This document shows positions 1 to 5,499 of a stretch of 9,059 nt of DNA, one piece after another (the stretch's first letter is position 1; each line of letters opens with the position of its first letter). The DNA is taken from positions 1 through 9,059 of the forward strand of contig JAEUAC010000124.1 of assembly GCA_019695455.1 (NCBI GenBank), read 5' to 3'. The notes under the pieces are model-generated. The model ran no database searches. It had not been told where the DNA came from and was given only the letters and a program-made list of their open reading frames with translations. Position numbers and translations under genes: made by a program. The DNA comes from Methylorubrum extorquens (GTDB taxonomy: Bacteria > Pseudomonadota > Alphaproteobacteria > Rhizobiales > Beijerinckiaceae).

Positions 1-243
1 GGGGCGGATCGGGGCTGGCGCGGCTACGCCGTCTCGGTCGTGCCCGCCCTCGTCGCCTGGGCGGCGCTGCTCGTCGGCGGCCGCATCGGCCTCGCCGCGA
101 CGGCCGCGACCTTCCTGGCGCTGCTCGCCTACGATCTCGCGACGGTGCGGGCCGGCTGGGCGCCCGGCTGGTACGGCCGGCTCAGGACCGAGCTGACGCT
201 CGCGGTCGTCCTGCTCCTCGCCGCGGCGGCCCTCCTCGGCTGA
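1..243 (+). CDS. DUF3429-like integral membrane protein, C-terminal part
   Basis: The reading frame is open from the left edge to a TGA at 241-243, so the gene is truncated and its true start lies outside the window. The visible ~80 residues are very hydrophobic. Two or three membrane segments are separated by a short polar stretch that contains YDLATVRAGWAPGWYGRLR, followed by a last helix ending in AAAALLG. A late 'Y/LD...AxxxG..P.WY.RLR.xLT' motif before the final helix is the pattern I associate with DUF3429 membrane proteins, whose function is unknown. This assignment is from remembered family pattern, not a search. A GTG at 40 could look like a start, but the frame upstream of it also reads as membrane-protein sequence (WRGYAVSVVPALVAW), so it is internal. 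The gene points toward the tRNA-Glu gene on the opposite strand, and I see no clear terminator after it. Confidence 0.65.
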   Translation, partial: GADRGWRGYAVSVVPALVAWAALLVGGRIGLAATAATFLALLAYDLATVRAGWAPGWYGRLRTELTLAVVLLLAAAALLG

Positions 244-307
244 CACCGACGGGCGTGCGGCCCACGCGGACGGGGCGGGCCAAGGAGAGGATGGGGAAAG
301 GCCGTCG

Positions 308-383
308 TGGCGCGCCCAACGGGAATCGAACCCGTGTTTTCGCCGTGAAAGGGCGACGTCCTGGACCGCTAGACGATGGGCGC
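308..383 (-). tRNA. tRNA-Glu (anticodon UUC)
   Basis: The minus strand folds into a full 76-nt cloverleaf. The acceptor stem GCGCCCA pairs with TGGGCGC, followed by discriminator G and an encoded CCA at 310-308. The D arm contains TAGCGGTCCAG. The anticodon stem TCGCC/GGCGA encloses loop CTTTCAC, with anticodon TTC at 349-347. A 4-nt variable loop precedes the T arm ACGGG-TTCGATT-CCCGT. It decodes GAA/GAG glutamate codons. Because CCA is genomically encoded, it is not added after transcription. It is a single tRNA gene, divergent from the TctC-like gene. I see no integrase and no duplicated 3' end nearby, so nothing suggests use as an integration site. Confidence 0.98.
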
Positions 384-401
384 GCGGCGCGACGGGGGTT
401 G

Positions 402-430
402 CTATAGAGGGGACGGGTGCCGCTCACAAG
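402..430 (-). promoter_or_regulatory. Predicted sigma-70-type promoter of tRNA-Glu
   Basis: Reading the minus strand, CTTGTG (430-425) is followed after exactly 17 bp by CTATAG (407-402). This matches the alphaproteobacterial housekeeping pattern CTTGAC-N17-CTATAT reasonably well. Transcription would start near 395, about a dozen bases before the mature tRNA 5' end at 383. That is a normal short 5' leader for RNase P to remove. The same architecture is seen upstream of rpsB in this window. The call rests on the sequence pattern only. Confidence 0.6.
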
Positions 431-538
431 GCTCTTTCCGTCCCGGCCAAAGCCGAGGCGTGGCCTGGACTTAGGTCTTGCCGCGCGGCGGGGTGCGCTC
501 TAGCGTCCCGGCGGGGAGGCGTCGGGACGTTCGGTTTC

Positions 539-1498
539 ATGCGGTTTGCTCGGTCGGCGACCCTCGCCCTCATGTTGCTCGGCTGCCAGGCGAGCCTCGG
601 ATCCGCGGCGGACCTGCGGGTGATCGCGCCGTCCGCCCCCGGCAGCGGCGGCGACCAGCTCGCCCAGGCGCTCCGGGCCGCGATCGGCGAGAAGGCCGGC
701 GCCGCGCCCGTCACCGTCGTCAACGCGCCCGGCGGGGCCGGCACGGTCGGGCTCGCGCAATTCGCGGGCAGCACCTCGAACGACGACCTCCTCGTCACGG
801 GGCTGACGATGCTGGACGCGGCCATCATCGGCCGCTCGCCCGTCGCGCTCGACCGGCTCACGCCGATCGCGCGGCTCGTGTCGGAGCCCTACGCGATCGT
901 CGTGCCGGCCTCCTCGCCGCTGCGGAGCCTCGACGACCTGCGGGCCGGCCTCGCGGGCAATGCGGCCCGGCTCAACTGGGCGGGCGGCCCGGTGGGCGGC
1001 GTCGATCATGTCGGCACGCTCCTGTTCCTGAAGGCGCTCGGGCTCGAGCCCGCCCAGGTCAACTACGTGCCCTTCCTGACGAGCGCCGAGGCGAGCGCCG
1101 CCGCCGCCGAGGAGCGCGTCCACGTCGCCTTCCTGTCCACGGGCGAGATCCTGCCGGCGCTGGCGGAGGGCCGGCTCGTGGCGCTCGGCCTCGCGGCGCC
1201 GACGCGGCTCCCCGAGGTGCCGGTGCCCACGCTCACGGAAGCCGGCATCCCCCTCGCCTACGCGAACTGGCGCGGCATCCTCGCGCGGTCCGGCCTCTCG
1301 GATGCGGACCGGCTCCGCCTCGAGGCCCTCGTCTCGCAGGCCGCCTCGTCGGACGCGTGGCGGCGCTTCATGGCCAAGCGCGGCTGGCGCGAGGCCTATC
1401 TCGGCGGCGAGGCCTTCGGGGCGCTGATCCGCGACGACCAGATCCGCATGAAGGAGGCCCTGAAGGGGGCCGGCATCATCAAGCGCCCGACGGAGTGA
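539..1498 (+). CDS. Tripartite tricarboxylate transporter-type (TctC/Bug family) periplasmic substrate-binding protein
   Basis: This 319-residue protein has the length and layout of Bug/TctC solute receptors, which bind small carboxylates in the periplasm for a TctAB membrane pair or for sensing. After an N-terminal signal come APSAPGSGGDQLAQAL (about 30-45, the glycine-rich first binding loop), NAPGGAGTVGLAQF (62-75), a VPASSPLRSLDDL stretch (122-134), and VPTLTEAGIPLAYANWRGILA (about 228-249), a family hallmark. The usual 'PDGYT' turn is replaced by NDDLLVTG. The signal peptide either has a marginal lipobox, LLGC with Cys16, or is cleaved by signal peptidase I after GSA near residue 23. The ATG at 539 has only a weak GGGA about 11 bases upstream. 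A weak CTTGCC (477) with TCTAGC (499) could be its promoter. No tctA or tctB is in the window, so this is an orphan here and its ligand cannot be named. It converges with guaB, 7 bp apart. Confidence 0.88.
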   Translation: MRFARSATLALMLLGCQASLGSAADLRVIAPSAPGSGGDQLAQALRAAIGEKAGAAPVTVVNAPGGAGTVGLAQFAGSTSNDDLLVTGLTMLDAAIIGRSPVALDRLTPIARLVSEPYAIVVPASSPLRSLDDLRAGLAGNAARLNWAGGPVGGVDHVGTLLFLKALGLEPAQVNYVPFLTSAEASAAAAEERVHVAFLSTGEILPALAEGRLVALGLAAPTRLPEVPVPTLTEAGIPLAYANWRGILARSGLSDADRLRLEALVSQAASSDAWRRFMAKRGWREAYLGGEAFGALIRDDQIRMKEALKGAGIIKRPTE

Positions 1499-1505
1499 GC
1501 CCGGC

Positions 1506-3002
1506 TCAGCCGCGCGGCTGGTAGTTCGGGCTTTCGCGCGTGATGGTCACGTCGTGGACGTGGCTTTCCCGCAGGCCGGCGCTGGTGATGCGGATGAAGC
1601 GGGCCTTGTCGCGGAAGTCCGCGAGGTCGCGGCCGCCCACGTAGCCCATGGCGGCGCGCAGGCCGCCCGAGAGCTGGTGCAGGACGCTGGCGACGGGTCC
1701 CTTGTAGGCCACCTGCCCCTCGATGCCCTCGGGGACGAGCTTCAGGGCGTCGCGCACCTCGGCCTGGAAGTAGCGGTCGGCCGAGCCGCGGGCCATTGCG
1801 CCGACGGAGCCCATGCCGCGATACGTCTTGTAGGAGCGCCCCTGGTAGAGGAACGTCTCGCCCGGCGCCTCGTCCGTGCCGGCGAGCAGCGAGCCGACCA
1901 TGGCGACCGAGGCGCCGGCCGCCAGGGCCTTCGCGAGGTCGCCGGAATACTTGATGCCCCCGTCCGCGATCACGGGAACGCCCGCGTCCCGGGCGGCGCC
2001 CACGGCCTCGAAGATCGCCGTCAGCTGCGGCACGCCCACGCCCGCCACGATTCGCGTCGTGCAGATGGAGCCCGGGCCGATGCCGACCTTCACGGCATCC
2101 GCGCCGGCGTCGATCAGGGCGCGCGTGCCCTCGGCCGTCGCGACGTTGCCGGCGATGACCTGCACGGCGTTGGAGAGCTTCTTCACCCGCGTCACGGTGT
2201 CGAGCACCGACACCGAATGCCCGTGCGCCGTGTCGACCACGATGATGTCGCAGCCCGCGTCGATCAGGCGCTCGGACCGCTCGAACCCGCCCTCCCCGGT
2301 CGTCGTCGCGGCCGCGACGCGCAGCCGGCCCTGCTCGTCCTTGGCGGCGTTCGGATAGGCGACCTGCTTCTCGATGTCCTTGACCGTGATGAGGCCGATG
2401 CAGCGGTAATGGTCGTCGACGACGAGCAGCTTCTCGATGCGGAACTGGTGCAGCAGGCGCTTGGCCTCGTCCTGCGTCACCCCCTCCTTCACCGTGACGA
2501 GGCGGTCCTTCGTCATCAGCTCCGAGATCGGCTGGTCGCGGTCGCTCGCGAAGCGCACGTCGCGATTGGTCAGGATGCCGGCGAGGCGCCCCTTGGCGCC
2601 GTTCGGGCCGCGCTCGACCACGGGGATGCCCGAGATGCGGTGGCGCTGCATGGTCGAGAGCGCGTCGGCCAGCGTCTCGTCCGGGTAGATGGTGATGGGG
2701 TTCATCACCATGCCGGATTCGTACTTCTTCACCTGGCGGACCTGCTCGGCCTGCTGGGCGGGATCGAGGTTGCGGTGGATGACGCCGAGGCCGCCGTTCT
2801 GCGCCATGGCGATCGCCATGTTCGCCTCCGTCACGGTGTCCATGGCGGAGGCCACGATCGGCAGGTTGAGGCGGATGGTGCGCGTCAGCTGCGTGCGGAT
2901 GTCGGCATCCGCGGGCAGGATCTCGGAGCGGCCGGGACGCAGGAGAACGTCGTCGAAGGTCAGGCCCTCGATCAGTCCAGGCAGCCCGTGTCCGTCGCTC
3001 AT
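1506..3002 (-). CDS. guaB: Inosine-5'-monophosphate dehydrogenase
   Basis: This 498-residue protein oxidises IMP to XMP with NAD+ in the cytoplasm, the committed step of GMP synthesis. It is full length for bacterial IMPDH. The barrel begins with LTFDDVLL (14-21). Two CBS domains fill about 97-215 (for example HRISGIPVVE, IEKLLVVDD). The barrel resumes with VVDTAHGHS (Asp257 in the NAD site). The catalytic loop GPGSICTTR carries the nucleophile Cys314. IADGGI (Asp347) contacts the IMP phosphate region, and the mobile flap contains DRYFQ with the Arg410-Tyr411 dyad. All key residues are present, so it should be active. The ATG at 3002 is chosen because GAGGG lies 7 bases upstream and the N-terminus matches the family. 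It sits downstream of tsf but behind a strong terminator, so it probably has its own promoter in the ~120-bp gap, where I see no convincing -35/-10. Its leader carries an inverted repeat that would pair with the GAGGG. It converges with the TctC-like gene. Confidence 0.98.
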   Translation of the reverse strand: MSDGHGLPGLIEGLTFDDVLLRPGRSEILPADADIRTQLTRTIRLNLPIVASAMDTVTEANMAIAMAQNGGLGVIHRNLDPAQQAEQVRQVKKYESGMVMNPITIYPDETLADALSTMQRHRISGIPVVERGPNGAKGRLAGILTNRDVRFASDRDQPISELMTKDRLVTVKEGVTQDEAKRLLHQFRIEKLLVVDDHYRCIGLITVKDIEKQVAYPNAAKDEQGRLRVAAATTTGEGGFERSERLIDAGCDIIVVDTAHGHSVSVLDTVTRVKKLSNAVQVIAGNVATAEGTRALIDAGADAVKVGIGPGSICTTRIVAGVGVPQLTAIFEAVGAARDAGVPVIADGGIKYSGDLAKALAAGASVAMVGSLLAGTDEAPGETFLYQGRSYKTYRGMGSVGAMARGSADRYFQAEVRDALKLVPEGIEGQVAYKGPVASVLHQLSGGLRAAMGYVGGRDLADFRDKARFIRITSAGLRESHVHDVTITRESPNYQPRG

Positions 3003-3049
3003 GCGTCAACCCTCGTCCGCTCGTCGTCGCGCTGTGTGCGCTGCACCAT
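2999..3049 (-). other. Possible 16-codon upstream ORF in the guaB leader
   Basis: An ATG at 3049 on the minus strand opens a 16-codon frame, MVQRTQRDDERTRVDA, whose TGA (3001-2999) overlaps the guaB ATG as ATGA. The overlap geometry is typical of translational coupling. There is no good Shine-Dalgarno before this ATG (the preceding bases are cgcccgtc), and such a short frame arises easily by chance in GC-rich DNA. It is recorded as a candidate only. It is arginine-rich (4 of 16) and contains no run of a single regulatory amino acid codon that would suggest classical attenuation. Confidence 0.2.
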
Positions 3050-3070
3050 GACGGGCGGGTTGACGAGGGT
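3009..3070 (-). promoter_or_regulatory. Inverted repeat in guaB leader overlapping the Shine-Dalgarno
   Basis: On the minus strand, ACCCTCGTC (3070-3062) is the exact reverse complement of GACGAGGGT (3017-3009), giving a 9-bp perfect stem with a 44-nt loop. The 3' arm contains the GAGGG that serves as the guaB Shine-Dalgarno, 7 bases before the ATG at 3002. If the leader transcript starts upstream of 3070, this pairing would hide the ribosome binding site. The repeat is seen directly; a regulatory role is inference. It does not resemble a purine or PreQ1 riboswitch that I recognise. Confidence 0.35.
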
Positions 3071-3126
3071 GCCTATCACGCTCCCCCGGCGCCCGCCACC
3101 CACGGGCCGATGACGGCCCGCCATGC

Positions 3127-3154
3127 AAAAAGGCCCGGGCTTGTCGCCCGGGCC
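3127..3154 (-). terminator. Rho-independent terminator of the rpsB-tsf operon
   Basis: On the minus strand, GGCCCGGGC (3154-3146), loop GACAA and GCCCGGGCC (3140-3132) form a perfect 9-bp, all G/C stem. It is followed immediately by TTTTT (3131-3127). It begins 22 bp after the tsf stop codon at 3177. This is a textbook intrinsic terminator in the tsf direction. The opposite direction lacks a T run, so it is not bidirectional. It separates rpsB-tsf from guaB. Confidence 0.93.
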
Positions 3155-3176
3155 TCGTCCCTCCCGCCATCCGCGC

Positions 3177-4130
3177 TCAGGCGGAGGGGGCGGCCTCGTC
3201 GGGCTTCTTGCCGACGCCCGACTGGGCCGCGACCTCGGCGGCGAAATCGGTCTCTTCCTTCTCGATGCCCTCGCCGAGCGCGTAGCGGACGAAGCCGGTC
3301 AGCGCGACGGGCTTGCCGGACTTCGACGCGGCCTCCTTCAGCATCTGCGAGACCGACTTCGACGGCTCGTAGACGAAGGGCTGATCGAGGAGCGTGTTCT
3401 CCTTGTAATAGGACTTGAGCCCGCTCTCGACGATCTTCGCCAGCACGTGGTCCGGCTTGCCGGCGTTCTTCTCGCGCAGGATGGCGCTCTCGCGCTCGAC
3501 GGTCGCGGTGTCGACGCCCGAGCCGTCGACGGCGACGGGGTTCATGGCCGCGATATGCGCCGCGATCTGGCGGCCGAGCGCCGACAGCTCGCCGACGTCG
3601 CCTTCCGATTCGAGCGCCACGATCACGCCGATCTTGCCGAGGCCTTCCGTCACCTGGTTGTGGACGTAGGTCGCGACCACGCCGTGATGGACCGACAGCT
3701 TCGCGACCCGGCGGATCGTCATGTTCTCGCCGATGGTGGCGATCAGCTCCTGCAGCTTGTCCTTCACGGTCGTCGAGGCGCCCGGGAAGTGGGCGGCCTC
3801 GAGGGCCTCGACGCTCGCATCCGCGCCGAGCGCGATCTTGGTCGCCTCGCGCACGAAGGCCTGGAACGATTCGTTGCGCGCCACGAAGTCTGTCTCGGAA
3901 TTGACCTCGACCAGCGCGGCCGAACGGCCCGGGCTCTCGACGCCGACGAGACCCTCGGCCGCCGTGCGGCCCGCCTTCTTGGCGGCCTTGGCGAGGCCCT
4001 TCTTGCGCAGCCAGTCGACCGCGGCCTCGATGTCCCCGTTCGTCTCGTTCAGGGCACCCTTGCAATCCATCATGCCCGCGCCGGTCTTCTCGCGGAGCTC
4101 CTTCACCATCGCGGCGGTCACGCCAGCCAT
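3177..4130 (-). CDS. tsf: Translation elongation factor Ts
   Basis: EF-Ts is the cytoplasmic guanine nucleotide exchange factor that regenerates EF-Tu-GTP from EF-Tu-GDP. The 317-residue protein is complete. The N-terminal UBA-like domain spans about 1-55, with VKELREKTGAGMMDCK and VDWLRKKGLAKAAKKAGR. The core motif TDFVARN (80-86) holds the residues that disrupt the EF-Tu magnesium site. The second signature, YYKENTLLDQPFV (241-253), is intact. It ends with a short non-conserved tail, VGKKPDEAAPSA. The ATG at 4130 is well supported, with GAGAGGA about 7 bases upstream. It lies 85 bp after rpsB, the near-universal rpsB-tsf pairing, and the gap holds a strong hairpin that may adjust EF-Ts relative to S2 output. 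The gene is closed by a strong intrinsic terminator. The usual downstream neighbours pyrH and frr are absent here; guaB follows instead. Confidence 0.98.
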   Translation of the reverse strand: MAGVTAAMVKELREKTGAGMMDCKGALNETNGDIEAAVDWLRKKGLAKAAKKAGRTAAEGLVGVESPGRSAALVEVNSETDFVARNESFQAFVREATKIALGADASVEALEAAHFPGASTTVKDKLQELIATIGENMTIRRVAKLSVHHGVVATYVHNQVTEGLGKIGVIVALESEGDVGELSALGRQIAAHIAAMNPVAVDGSGVDTATVERESAILREKNAGKPDHVLAKIVESGLKSYYKENTLLDQPFVYEPSKSVSQMLKEAASKSGKPVALTGFVRYALGEGIEKEETDFAAEVAAQSGVGKKPDEAAPSA

Positions 4131-4159
4131 CGGTTCGTCCTCTCGTCTGTCCAGAAATG

Positions 4160-4186
4160 TCGAAGCCGGCTCGCGGCCGGCTTCGA
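4160..4186 (-). terminator. rpsB-tsf intergenic hairpin, attenuator-like
   Basis: TCGAAGCCGGC and GCCGGCTTCGA form an 11-bp perfect stem around a 5-nt loop (4171-4175) in the 85-bp gap between the rpsB stop and the tsf start. In the transcribed direction the stem is followed by CATTTCTGG, a poor U tract. Full termination is therefore unlikely; partial termination, or an RNA stabilising or processing element, is more plausible. Enteric rpsB-tsf operons are known to have an attenuating hairpin in this gap, so the location fits. The structure is seen; the role is inferred. Confidence 0.55.
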
Positions 4187-4215
4187 GGGAATCGGTTGCG
4201 GCGCCGACCCGACGG

Positions 4216-5247
4216 TCAGGCGGCCTCGATCAGGGAGCGGGCCTGCTCGATCCAGCCGTCGCGCGTGATGCGGCCGTTCAGCTTCAGCTCCGTGTCGATC
4301 TTGGCGATGTCGTCGGCCTGCAGGGCCGAGACCTGCCAGTAGTGGAAGATGCCGGCGTCGTTCAGCTTCTTGTCGAGCTGGGGGCCGACGCCGGTCAGCT
4401 TCGTCAGGTCGTCCGGCGCGCCGCGGGGCGCGGAGAGAAGCTCGAAGGCCTGCTCCGGCACTTCGATCTCGGAGGGAACCTCGCCGACGTCGGCCGCCGG
4501 CAGCTCCTCGGCCATCGGCTCCTCGGAGGCGCCGACGTCGATGCCGAGCGAGCCCTGGCCGCGCGCGATGCCGTCGACCGCCGCGCGGGCGATCAGGTCG
4601 CAATAGAGCGCGATGGCCCGGCCCGCGTCGTCGTTCGCCGGAACCGGGAACGCGATGCCCTCCGGATCGCAGTTCGTGTCGACGATGGCCGCGACCGGGA
4701 TGCCGAGGCGACGCGCCTCCTTGATGGCGAGCGCCTCCTTGTTCGTGTCGATCACGAAGATGAGGTCGGGCACGCCGCCCATGTCCTTGATGCCGCCGAG
4801 CGCCTTCTCCAGCTTCTCCTTCTCGCGGGAGAGCATGAGGAGCTCCTTCTTGGTCAGGCCCTGGCCGGAGCCGCCGAGCAGCGTGTCGTCCAGCGTGCGC
4901 AGGCGGCTGATCGAGGCCGAGATGGTCTTCCAGTTCGTGAGCATGCCGCCGAGCCAGCGGGAGTTCACGTAGTACTGGGCGGACCGCTTGGCGGCCTCGG
5001 CCACCGCGTCGGCCGCCTGCCGCTTCGTGCCGACGAACAGGACGCGGCCGCCCTTGGCGACCGTGTCCGAGACGGCCTGCAGGGCGCGGTGCAGCATCGG
5101 CACCGTCTGCGCGAGGTCGATGATGTGGATGTTGTTGCGGCTGCCGAAGATGTACGTCGACATCTTCGGGTTCCAGCGGTGGGCCTGGTGGCCGAAATGC
5201 GCGCCCGCCTCGAGCAGCTGGCGCATGGAAAAGTCAGGAAGGGCCAT
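4216..5247 (-). CDS. rpsB: 30S ribosomal protein S2 with C-terminal helix-hairpin-helix extension
   Basis: S2 is a late-assembling protein of the small ribosomal subunit, needed for S1 docking and mRNA binding. Hallmarks, numbered from the chosen start, are MRQLLEAGAHFGHQ (8-21), WNPKMSTYIFGSRNNIHIIDL (25-45), VLFVGTKRQA (69-78), YVNSRWLGGMLTNW (93-106), PDLIFVIDTNKE (160-171) and IPVAAIVDTNCDP (183-195). The S2 fold ends near 235. An acidic, proline-containing linker (about 240-275) then leads to a helix-hairpin-helix segment at 279-338 with LTKLTGVGPQLDKKL, making the protein 343 residues against ~240 in E. coli. An in-frame TTG at 5256 exists, but the GGAG at 5258-5261 is almost touching it. 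The same GGAG is properly spaced for the ATG at 5247, which yields the conserved start MALPDFSM. It is first in the rpsB-tsf operon, with a predicted promoter at 5356-5384 and a structured leader. Confidence 0.97.
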   Translation of the reverse strand: MALPDFSMRQLLEAGAHFGHQAHRWNPKMSTYIFGSRNNIHIIDLAQTVPMLHRALQAVSDTVAKGGRVLFVGTKRQAADAVAEAAKRSAQYYVNSRWLGGMLTNWKTISASISRLRTLDDTLLGGSGQGLTKKELLMLSREKEKLEKALGGIKDMGGVPDLIFVIDTNKEALAIKEARRLGIPVAAIVDTNCDPEGIAFPVPANDDAGRAIALYCDLIARAAVDGIARGQGSLGIDVGASEEPMAEELPAADVGEVPSEIEVPEQAFELLSAPRGAPDDLTKLTGVGPQLDKKLNDAGIFHYWQVSALQADDIAKIDTELKLNGRITRDGWIEQARSLIEAA

Positions 5248-5283
5248 TCTCGTCAACTCCGGTTATGCCGCCGCGATGCGATG

Positions 5284-5329
5284 GTCCGGCAGGTGCCGGA
5301 CACCGGGACGCTCCATTGAGTCATGGAGC
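5284..5329 (-). promoter_or_regulatory. Two tandem hairpins in the predicted rpsB 5' leader
   Basis: On the transcribed (minus) strand, GCTCCAT-GACTCA-ATGGAGC (5329-5310) forms a 7-bp stem with a 6-nt loop. Eight bases later GTCCGGC-ACCT-GCCGGAC (5301-5284) forms a second 7-bp stem with a 4-nt loop. Both lie in the ~100-nt leader expected from the predicted promoter, 36 bases or more before the rpsB ATG. S2 is known to repress its own mRNA through the leader in E. coli. Whether these hairpins serve that role in this lineage is inference. Neither is followed by a T run, so they are not terminators. Confidence 0.4.
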
Positions 5330-5355
5330 CAGCACCGCGTGTGGAATGCGCGCGC

Positions 5356-5384
5356 CTATACGGCGAAGCGGCCGTCCTGGCAAG
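5356..5384 (-). promoter_or_regulatory. Predicted promoter of rpsB-tsf
   Basis: Reading the minus strand, CTTGCC (5384-5379) is followed after 17 bp by GTATAG (5361-5356). This is the same CTTG-N17-nTATAG architecture as the tRNA-Glu promoter in this window. Transcription would start near 5349 and give a leader of about 100 nt before the rpsB ATG at 5247. It sits back to back with the TerC-like gene, which starts more than 100 bp away on the other strand. The support is pattern matching only. Confidence 0.5.
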
Positions 5385-5499
5385 CGCGGACCGGCCCGGA
5401 CGCGCGGTCCCGCGGGGATCGCGCCCCCTCCCTTGACCCGCCTCCGGGCGCGTGGCCAACGTCCGGCCTTCCCCCGACCCGGACGACGCGACGCCGCCG

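Noticed and set aside
308..383. tRNA-Glu as an integration site for a mobile element
   Set aside because: No integrase, no duplicated tRNA 3' end and no atypical composition are visible on either side.
1507..1520. Perfect 14-bp palindrome cagccgcgcggctg between the convergent TctC-like gene and guaB, as a bidirectional terminator
   Set aside because: It lies in the last guaB codons and has no T run on either side; such GC palindromes are expected by chance here.
1396..3009. 537-codon minus-strand frame overlapping guaB in another phase
   Set aside because: Arg/Pro/Gly-rich out-of-phase translation of the same DNA, with no recognisable motif.
1554..3113. Long open frame on the plus strand (519 codons) antisense to guaB
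   Set aside because: It is a shadow of guaB caused by high GC. Its translation is a compositionally biased Arg/Ala/His/Asp-rich string with no domain, while the minus-strand frame is a complete IMP dehydrogenase.
5248..5256. TTG at 5256 as the rpsB start
   Set aside because: The only GGAG is almost directly next to it, leaving no usable spacing, while the ATG at 5247 has correct spacing and gives the conserved MALPDFSM start.
3721..5319. 532-codon plus-strand frame across rpsB and tsf
   Set aside because: Antisense shadow; the rpsB and tsf frames are unmistakable and account for the DNA.
5385..5499. Manganese (yybP-ykoY) riboswitch upstream of the TerC-like gene
   Set aside because: TerC/YjbE genes are often under this riboswitch, but I do not see its conserved loops in this short GC-rich stretch. 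CTTGAC at 5432 also lacks a matching -10.
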